Assembly (NCBI GenBank): GCA_963580455.1
Contig: OY756962.1
Location: 21,346,001-21,410,000, forward strand
Source: Euonymus europaeus
Taxonomy: Eukaryota; Streptophyta; Magnoliopsida; Celastrales; Celastraceae
Direction of reading: 5' to 3'
DNA: 64,000 nucleotides
Shown here piece by piece: positions 56,745 through 64,000 of this stretch. The position numbers and the translations under genes are program-made. The first letter of the stretch is position 1, and every line of letters starts with the position of its first letter. Under the pieces are notes generated by a model. That model was given only the letters and a program-made list of their open reading frames with translations, was not told the origin of the DNA and made no database searches.

Positions 56745-58016
56745 TGTGAGTTGTCAATGTTGGTGATTTAGTTCTAGATCACCGACAGTCTAGGGCATGG
56801 GCATTTAGTATGTTAGGTGATATATGTATGTATGTAGTCTAGGGCATGGGCATTTTGTATATCACCTAATATCACCTAACATACTAAATGCCCATGCCCT
56901 AGACTGTTGGTGTTCGGAAACTTGACTTAAGATTGACACTCGAATAAGTTCTACATCATCTGTCTTTCTGGCTTCTCTAAAGCCTTCTTTGTTATCTGCT
57001 CCAATTGGGTTTAGTTTCACTTCTTCTGCTCACCCTAGGGGCTGTCTCTCACATGACGGTGTGCATTTTGTCATCAAAAGGGACATTGAAAAAATCAGTG
57101 TCCGAAGAAAGGTGCTCAACCTCCATCTTCTGGAAAGATTCCTGCATTCACCACTACTAAGAGTATTTCTGATTTGACTGATCTCTCTGCTCAGCTCTCC
57201 CACCTTCAGCAATTTCTTCTCCATCATCTGCATCTGCCATGTTTTCCAGTACTTCAGGTTTGCAAGATTCCCTGTCAGGATCAGAAGTCAGGGAAGCAGA
57301 TTGGGATCGAATGTAAGATTGTTGATGTTGCCTAATTTTGTTGGTTTCGATCTGTATCTAGGTTGTGATCTTGCTTGTTCTGATTTGTATATGGGTTTTG
57401 ATTTTGTTGGTTTCGATTTGTATCTGGGTTTGTAACTTGCTATTTCCTTTGGTTTCTAGTTTGCTCTGCTTCTCTCTACCTCTACTTTGATTTGGTTCTG
57501 GCTGTGGCATTCGGTTCTAATTTTGCCAAGTATATTGTGCTCTATTCGGTTTTGTGTTGTGTGTACGCTGTTAGCTCTACTTTCGATGCGGTAGATGTGT
57601 GATTTTGGGTTGTCCAAGCACAAGCCTTCTCTGGTATGCGTTTGGGCTATGCATGTGATTTGGAAATTTCTGGTTTGCTGAACTTTCATCTGGGTAACAT
57701 CTGGTTTTTAATTCTAATCCGTGTTCACAATCATTGTGATTATGTTATAGCCATGTCGTCTACTTTTGTTTTATGTTGTTCAATTTCATTTTTTTTACTT
57801 GGAAAACTTTGGATGATCTCCATGCAATCATCCTCAGTTTGTGGGAGGGTGTGAGTTCTCAGTGTCGGTGATTTAGTTCTAGATCACTGAAAGTCAGGGC
57901 ATGGGCATGGGCATTTAGTATGTTACGTGATATATGTATGTATATTACCAGATGTAAGATGCTATGATGTATAAGAAAACATGTAATGAAAACACAATTT
58001 CTCAAATTCTCTAACA
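56745..58016 (+). mobile_element. TRIM-like LTR element with rearranged 5' LTR
   Basis: TGTGAGTTGTCAATG begins the element and CTCTAACA ends it, flanked by AAAAT (56740-56744 and 58017-58021). The paralogous DNA at about 41270 lacks the insertion. The 3' LTR (57850-58016, 167 bp) begins TGTGAGTTCTCAGTG directly after a purine tract GTGGGAGGG. The 5' LTR shares GGTGATTTAGTTCTAGATCA and GGCATGGGCATTTAGTATGT with it, but turns into an inverted copy after about 90 bases. The interior has a short Gag-like string (ISDLTDLSAQLSHLQQF, about 57165-57215) and no pol. Confidence 0.75.
56787..56905. repeat. Perfect 37-bp inverted repeat (hairpin) in the TRIM 5' LTR
   Basis: The arm 56787-56823 (AGTCTAGGGCATGGGCATTT...) is the exact reverse complement of 56869-56905, with a 45-base loop that repeats the words TAGTCTAGGGCATGGGCATT and ATATCACCTAAT. 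Confidence 0.92.
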
Positions 58017-59119
58017 AAAATAACTCTAAAAACCAAGGAAAGCATTCAAAAATAAAAACAAAAGAGCAAAAGGATATCTGTAGCATTCCCAGCCAACTGG
58101 ACGGACTGCTACCTTGCTGAATTCAACAGCACTGGCTTCGATGCCAGCAAAAATGAACCCATTGCTACTGTCTAGTTTAGTTTCACAAGATTCCCAACAC
58201 TCTCTTTGTCCTGAAATGGATTGTTGGACAATAACATACAATCCAATAAATGCAATCCAATGAAACAAGAACAAGGACACGGAGGGAAGTTCACCGACCT
58301 CAATATGTAAGGTTGTAAAATTTGCGAGACTGAAGTTTTCAATTACATCGCAGAGCTCTTTCATAAGCTTTCTGCAACAATAATTTTTAACCGTCCTCAT
58401 AGAGCATATAGATGATTACAAGCTATTCAATGCCCCTTTAAGAATTATAAATAGAAACAAGCTGATATCTAGAAAGGAGATTAAATCAATAATGCATTTA
58501 ATCATATGAGCAAATGTAATTCCATTTCAGACTAACAACGATGGCAGCAAACTCAAAGTGATCAAATGCCTTGAACCTTAAGCAAAACCTGATTTGAATC
58601 AGACTTATCACTTATGGATAAGAACATAATCCACCAATTCGTACTGCTGGTTGCATCAGTGCATGTCCTACCACTGGCTGATTTATCCCATGGTGGGGAT
58701 ATATACGAGCTGACAACAAAGTTGCAACAGGAAAACTGATAGGCGCATTGGCAAAGTCTACAATAGGAAAAGTAAGCAGCAGTCCGTATTTTAGACAACA
58801 CATTGATGTGCGGGAGTTCCAGATGTATCATGGTCGATAACGAGAGAAGCATTGCGCTAATGTATTTTCCAGGATCGCTGCAAATTAAGATGGGCATAAC
58901 TAAATGCACAGCAGTCAACTGCATAAAATGTGGAACCCACTGAGATTCTTCCAATAGAATCAAGAATATCAATCTGAAGTCAAGTCAATTACTCAGGCTC
59001 CAGGAGAAGTGTTCAGAAAATACAAAATCCCGACAGAAAATAATCATACCCGAAGATTCAACATCTTTATGAGCTTCATGATTACATTCTTGGCATTGTA
59101 GTGAAGGAAGAAAAAAAGG

Positions 59120-59636
59120 TATGATAAAGCGAAGCCATCAAGTATCCCAAGTTCTTTCAGCAGCAGGCTTTTTGGTTGTTCTATAGGTGGAAAAGAATGA
59201 TTAATTGTGGAAGATGAAAGGGTGGGAAGAAGTGGAGGTGCGGAAACTGATGCAATAGGATAAGAATGAGAGAAAATGGGATAACTAGGTGGTCTAACCA
59301 TTGAGGAAGTCGCTGCATTTGTTGCATGCCTCTCATGAAATTGTTTGCCTCATTTAAGGCTTGTGTAACCCTGCGATATTCATCAGGATTAACACCTGGT
59401 GGAGTCACTTTCGGCTCCAATACCATGTCAATTTTAATGTAATTGTGTGCTTTTGTAGATATGAAGAAGAAAAAAGAGGTGAAGAAGATCAGAAGTAGAA
59501 GATGAGAAGTAGAGAATAGCTGAACTTGAACATTTTCTCATTTAACTTGTTTGTAACGTTACAATTCTTTACATGTATATACTTGTGTAACCAACGGTTA
59601 CAATAATGAAAGGACCATTTGCAGGTCCGTACAACA
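59120..59636 (-). mobile_element. Truncated LTR element: LTR, primer site and start of Gag
   Basis: On the minus strand an LTR-like block (59636-59426) starts TGTTGTACGGACCTGC and ends ATTGACA. It is followed by TGGTATTGGAGC, an initiator-tRNA(Met)-type primer site, and then by an ATG frame with PKVTPPGVNPDEYRRVTQAL and NEANNFMRGMQQMQ. The frame breaks by about 59290 and the element ends abruptly against the QQT1-like exon at 59110. No second LTR was found, so it is a 3'-truncated insertion or a deletion product. Confidence 0.55.
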
Positions 59637-59639
59637 TTT

Positions 59640-60480
59640 GAATACAAACACTTGACTTATTGACTAAAAGAAAGAAAAATAAAAGGCTAAAAGAATAAGC
59701 CCATATCTTAAACTTGAGCAAGCCCAATAAGGTAAATAGCCCAACCAACTATGAAGCCCTAAGCTCCATCAATGAAGATACGAACTCAAAGTTGGAAAGG
59801 CAGGCGCAGAATTACGAACTCAAAACTGGAGCAAAGCAGGCGCAACATTGATCTGTCTAAAAAGGCCTAGCTCTCGCTTTAATTGAGAATGTTCATTAAA
59901 ACTGTAAAGTGGTAATGTTAAACATTTACCTGAACTCCACAAAAGAGGCAATATCGAAACTCATCTATCTCAATTTCATCAATAGTTCCAGCAAGTCTTA
60001 AATCGACATTTGCTTTGTACACTATAAGTGAACATCAGCTATGAAAAAAGCATACCAGCATAGATAAGGAGTGAGAGAAATAAATCTATGAACATCAGTT
60101 AAGAATAATACATACCAACGTATAAAAGGAGTGAGAGAAAGAAATCTAGGCTTTAACGTCCTCAAAAATTTATTTGCGGTAGGGTACAAGTTTGAGTCTA
60201 CATGTGAGCATGTCTCTAAGATAGAAATCTTAGTAATTCATTCATGCCAAAGTATGAGACTCAAAGTTGTACCCATTATAACGGATTTTCAACAACATAA
60301 CCGTTCCACGATTCAGAATCAAATACACATAAATAGAGTGTTGGATAATTTAAACAATAAAAAATCATGCTTTTGATATTAATATAACAATTGAATAATA
60401 CAGCACAGCAGAAACAACAATTTATATATCACAAATACACGAATTCTCATATGTTAACAAATAAACAAACTGATACAAGA
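59640..60480. other. Intergenic sequence with one exon-like segment
   Basis: On the minus strand, about 60023-59932 reads YKANVDLRLAGTIDEIEIDE then FRYCLFCGVQ and ends at a GTAAATG donor. This looks like a genuine conserved exon, but I do not know the gene. The repeated word AGGAGTGAGAGAAA occurs at about 60067 and 60127. Confidence 0.35.
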
Positions 60481-61740
60481 ATTATTTTACCAAACCGTAG
60501 TTAGGCGGATGGAGATAGGACGGATGGAGTGAAGCACAATAAAGCCGAATCTCCTAAAGGTGATTTACGTCCAGCCACGGGTGTCTTAGCTCTCTTTGGA
60601 CGAACACCTCCCAAGATACAATACTCCTTTATCGCTTGCTAGACACACTTCAAAACAAACAATATTGACGAACCAAAACCGAACTTATACTCTCACAGAT
60701 ATGAATTGAAATGGAAGCAAAAAAAGAGAGAATTTGCTATGAAAAATGGCAGCAAGAGGGGGAGAGAGTTTACCAGAAATTCTATATGATTTGCAAGCTT
60801 TGGGGGCTCTATTTATAGCTTATAGAGCCCAACTAATTGGTCCATAAAATCCTCAAACTTTCCTGATATTTTAGACTTACTTGTAACCACTTTGACCCCC
60901 CAAAATCAGCCACAAGATAATCCATTATCTCATTTTCTCTAGGTAGTTTGTTGAACATTCAAACCCATTGAATAATTCAAATCCAAAATAGAGTTCCTTA
61001 CTTGTACCCGGAGCTTCTCTTCAACCTAGATCGTTTCGATCACCTCTTTTTCATCGTTTGCTCCTGTGTTTGGTGTTGTTATTCTTCTCATTATGATTTC
61101 ATCCTCGATGCCAAAATCTAATTCTACAGCGCTAGTATTAGAGTTTGATTTACTTTAGAACTCAGGACCCAATTAGGGTTTTGAATTCTTTATCCCCAAA
61201 CTCCTGTTCATAGTCAGTCGATGATTAATATTAGGCTAGCCGACTCTTGAAGATTGCATGAATTCGAGTCTGGGTTGAACCTACCTGCAAGAGATTCTCT
61301 ATGAGCTCAACAGTTGCAGTTAAGTATGAACTAATGTGAACCAAATTTTCATGAGTCATAAAATGGTGCCTCTTCATACATGTGAACCGATCAAATAAGC
61401 AAACAATAGAGAAAAGAATTGAGATAGAAGAAAAGTCAAATTCAAATTACCTCACTAAATAAAACCATAAAATTCTTAAACTCACAGGAACAGACTTGTC
61501 AGTCCTCATAATAGGTCTCAGTAAGTCAAATCCAAGTAGTGGCCGATTCTAATTCGAGGGTTTTATTTTGGGGGTATTATGGTTTTGTGAGAGAGAGAGA
61601 GAGAGAGATGAGGGTATGTATGGTTTTGAGAGAGAGAGAGAAAAGGAGAGTGAACGATAGAGAAATGGAGAGAGCAATTTTAGATGTCTTTTGATGAGGT
61701 TGCTTTGTCTCGTACATGTATGAGCAGTTTTAGATGTATC
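60481..61740. other. LTR-like and unassigned sequence before mTERF copy 4
   Basis: About 60480-61010 has features of a minus-oriented LTR (CTATAAATAGAGCCCC at about 60805-60820, GAACATTCAAACCC), but matching ends and target duplication were not found. (GA)n tracts lie at 61586-61608 and 61629-61650. There is no gene. Confidence 0.4.
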
Positions 61741-62210
61741 AGTAGCCTGATGACAAAGAAAAGATACCATAAGATTTTGGTGCAGAGCACATACTTGGAC
61801 CAAACGACTTTAGGGAGGAAATAAATATCAAATTAAATTTATTAAGTATTGATGATGTGGAAGTCTGAAAATGCTAGGCTTTTGTGTTAGGTAATAGTAT
61901 AGATAGATAGAATTAAAAATAATTTACTTAAAAATAATATGATTAAAAATGATTAAATTAAAGTTATCGATGATTAATTTTGTTGAAAAAATATTTACTT
62001 CTTAATTCTATATATGTAATTTTTTTTAAAATTTAATATTTTAAAAGAAAAATTCGATTGAAATTTTGTTAAAGAAAATAACATTTACAATAAATATTTT
62101 TAAATAAAATATTTTAATTTTATCATATCCTAAACAAGTCCGAAACATGAATTAATATTAGGTTACAAAATACTGTTCAGCACCCTCAAAACGTTCCTCC
62201 CTTTTTCTCT
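61741..62210 (+). repeat. Upstream flank of copy 4, shared with copy 2
   Basis: It is collinear with 43910-44455 (AAAGATACCATAAGAT, GAGCACATACTTGGACCAAA, GTTAGGTAATAGTATAGATA), with small indels. Copies 1 and 3 have a different flank. Confidence 0.8.
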
Positions 62211-62251
62211 GCTACCCTAGAAAGGCGTACTGCGCGTGGGCTTTCAATCGG

Positions 62252-62311
62252 ATGTCAAGTAAGTTGAAATTCTCGATTCCCCTTTTTCAGTCTATGTTCA
62301 TTCAACCATGA
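62252..62311 (+). other. Conserved 19-codon upstream ORF, mTERF copy 4
   Basis: Peptide start MSSKLKFSIPLF; the frame is kept despite three substitutions relative to copy 2. Confidence 0.4.
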
Positions 62312-62387
62312 TTGTCGATGCGTAGTTCGGTGTGTACGATTCAGCCAGCTGAGTGTCTTTGTTCTAAGAATCGATTTCTAATCGGAA

Positions 62388-63587
62388 ATGTTTGTTCTGA
62401 TCTGTAAGCGATCACTGTTACTCATGTCAAATAGGGAGAGGATTTTGGTTAACTCAAATGCCCATTTGGGGCTTCGTCAGTTTTATACAATCAAAAGTTC
62501 CTCGGCAGCTGTTAGAGATGATGAACAAGAACGCTTATTTACGGTGGATTACCTTGTCAATTCCTGCTTCTTGACGTTAGAAGCTGCTAAATCCGTGTCT
62601 AAAAAGGTTCGTTTTGAGAACTCCAAAAAGCCAGACTTGGTCCTTAATCTTCTAAAAAATAACGGGTTTACTAGTACACAAATCTCTACAATCATCAGGG
62701 TTCGACCACAGGTGCTCGTAAACAATGTGGAGAAGACCCTTTCGCCAAAACTTGAATTTTTCCGTTCAAAACATGTTACAAGCTATGATGTCGCGATGGT
62801 TGTTGCTGGAAACCCATATATCCTCTGCGTCAGTTTAGAGAAGAATTTAATTCCTTGTTATGATTTCCTCAAGAGTGTAGTTGGAAATGATCAGAGGGTC
62901 TTCACTTTATTGAAGAGGTCACGGTACAGACCTTCTTTGTTATATTGGGAGAAAGTTTTAGTTCCAAATGTGTCGCTTATGAGAGAAATTGGGTTTCCAG
63001 AATCCTCTATTTCGCAACTGCTCTTGCGAAAGCCCGATGTAATCAGCCTGGCAACAGAAAAATTCAACAAAATTATTAGAGAAGTTTTAAATATGGGATT
63101 TAACCCTTTAAAATCGGTATTTGTTGATGCTCTTGAGGTGACTCGTGGTTTGAGCAAATCGACGTGGGAACGTAAAATGGAGGTGTACAGGAGATGGGGT
63201 TTGTCCGATGATCAGATTTTGGCAGCTTTTAGGATGAGCCCAAAATTTATGGCTTTATCTGAGAAGAAAATATCAAGTGCGATGGGCTTGTTTGTCAATG
63301 GGATGGGTTGGTCGTCTTCTGTGGTTGCCAAAGCACCAGTTGCGTTATCCTACAGTTTGGAAAAGAGAATTATTCCTAGGTTTTTGGTCGTTAAATTTCT
63401 GCTGCTAAAGGGAATCATTGTAGAAAAGGACATTTTTATCAATAGCATTGTGTTGCCAGATGAGAAACAGTTCTTGGACAGGTTTGTGATAAAATATCAA
63501 AAACAGGCTCCCCAACTAATGATCATATTTCGAGAAAAAGTTGGTCGTGAGCAATTAGTTTCCAGATATGAGGAAGTGTATAGATGA
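62388..63587 (+). CDS. mTERF family protein, array copy 4 (intact)
   Basis: A single-exon 399-codon frame from ATG 62388 has the same mitochondrial-type leader as copy 2 (MFVLICKRSLLLMSNRERIL, then LRQFYTIKSSSA). The tandem mTERF repeats are complete: STQISTIIRVRPQVLVNN, LSPKLEFFRSKHVTSYDVAM, VLVPNVSLMREIGFPESSIS, WERKMEVYRRWGLSDDQIL and GLFVNGMGWSSSVVAKAP. The expected role is binding of organellar nucleic acid to tune transcription or RNA processing. The first third resembles copy 2 and its upstream DNA pairs with copy 2, while the C-terminal half and 3' flank are nearly those of copy 3. The gene therefore looks mosaic. Private changes include CVSLEK and RMSPKF. Confidence 0.92.
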   Translation: MFVLICKRSLLLMSNRERILVNSNAHLGLRQFYTIKSSSAAVRDDEQERLFTVDYLVNSCFLTLEAAKSVSKKVRFENSKKPDLVLNLLKNNGFTSTQISTIIRVRPQVLVNNVEKTLSPKLEFFRSKHVTSYDVAMVVAGNPYILCVSLEKNLIPCYDFLKSVVGNDQRVFTLLKRSRYRPSLLYWEKVLVPNVSLMREIGFPESSISQLLLRKPDVISLATEKFNKIIREVLNMGFNPLKSVFVDALEVTRGLSKSTWERKMEVYRRWGLSDDQILAAFRMSPKFMALSEKKISSAMGLFVNGMGWSSSVVAKAPVALSYSLEKRIIPRFLVVKFLLLKGIIVEKDIFINSIVLPDEKQFLDRFVIKYQKQAPQLMIIFREKVGREQLVSRYEEVYR

Positions 63588-64000
63588 GATATTGTTTGTG
63601 GAGGCTTTTTCGTCATTCCCCAAAAATATACATCTTTGACCAGACATGGGTCTTTGGGAATACGATTTTGTTGATTGCAAATTCGTTTTTCAGTCCCTAC
63701 CTCTTTCTTCAATTGAAGAGAATCGGGAATTTGATTTTTATCTTCAAGAATTAGGGTTTAGTTATGGGAAAGTTTTGATGACAAACGGTTTATGTTCATG
63801 GATGGTTTGTGATTGAATAGCAGGAGCAGGTTGTAACTAATTACCTTTCTGAGCAGATGTTACTAGAAGTGTAAACGACGGTGCCGAGTAAGTTGATGTT
63901 CTTGCTAGACACTATCATCCAATATCTTTATCCATTTTTAAGCTCTAGAGATTAGAATTATGTTCAATGACTATGGTTGGTGCATCACCCGCATTGTTCC
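63588..64000 (+). repeat. Downstream flank of copy 4, nearly identical to copy 3 flank
   Basis: It matches 53975-54390 almost base for base up to the window end, so the true extent of the shared block lies beyond this window. Confidence 0.85.

Larger units (their letters stand above)
55900..59110 (-). pseudogene. QQT1-like GPN-loop GTPase (GPN2) pseudogene, 3' half
   Basis: Exons in order on the minus strand: 59110-59050 (HYNAKNVIMKLIKMLNLR), 58918-58787 (LTAVHLV, CSDPGKYISAMLLSLSTM, LELPHINVLSKI), 58371-58299 (KLMKELCDVIENFSLANFTT), 58210-58079 (SGFIFAGIEASAVEFSK-type signature with DKESVGNLVKL) and 55963-55900 (AAEVQEKYMNDDEIAFD then stop). These follow the C-terminal half of plant GPN-loop GTPase 2, a small GTPase needed for RNA polymerase II biogenesis. 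Lesions: compensating indels after LTAVHLV, a frameshift at AAACTAAACTAG, and a donor changed to AT after 58079. A TRIM insertion (56745-58016) enlarges the last intron. The N-terminal P-loop half is missing. Confidence 0.85.

Overview
The window looks like nuclear DNA of a dicot, probably woody, plant. It is AT-rich, gene-sparse and full of nested transposable elements of typical plant families (Ty1/copia, Ty3/gypsy, L1-type LINE, MULE- and Tourist-like MITEs, TRIMs). Its only clear host genes are plant-type organellar mTERF paralogues. I cannot name the species. No rRNA, tRNA, CRISPR or prokaryotic gene was seen. All assignments are by eye from sequence and remembered family motifs; no database search was run.

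Layout. (1) 1-3.1 kb: weak exon-like pieces of an unidentified minus-strand gene. (2) 3.5-24 kb: about five decayed copies of an intergenic repeat unit, broken up by insertions: MITEs (4.17-5.28 and 6.82-7.24 kb), a gag-protease-only gypsy element (8.11-11.13 kb, TSD ATATA), a MULE-like TIR element (11.31-12.53 kb) that itself carries a solo LTR, and a near full-length L1-type LINE (15.29-21.09 kb, 16-bp TSD). (3) 24-37.3 kb: a solo copia LTR, a plant-mobile-domain pseudogene, a 1.9-kb solo LTR, and a recent SIRE/Maximus-like copia element (31.97-37.34 kb). The copia LTRs differ by about 15 substitutions, and deletions have removed most of pol. (4) 37.7-38.5 kb: a poly(A)-tailed retroposed sequence with a 15-bp TSD. 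(5) 38.6 kb to the end: a tandem array of four mTERF genes, all on the plus strand.

The mTERF array is the biological centre of the window. Copies 2 (44631-45830) and 4 (62388-63587) are intact 399-codon single-exon frames with a mitochondrial-type leader. Copy 1 (38.9-40.0 kb) has a stop in the leader and no canonical upstream start. Copy 3 (52.8-54.0 kb) has one in-frame nonsense codon in its middle. Flanking DNA pairs copy 1 with 3 and copy 2 with 4, so a two-gene block seems to have been duplicated. The 3' halves and downstream DNA of copies 3 and 4 are nearly identical, which suggests later conversion or unequal exchange. Broken fragments of a GPN-loop GTPase (QQT1-like) gene lie on the minus strand after copies 1 and 3 and share a frameshift, so they were amplified with the array. 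A TRIM element sits inside the longer fragment.

No wholly new system is evident. The most useful leads are the birth, decay and conversion of the mTERF array, its shared 19-residue upstream ORF, and several non-autonomous element structures (a pol-deleted copia, a gag-protease gypsy, and a TRIM with a hairpin-rearranged 5' LTR).
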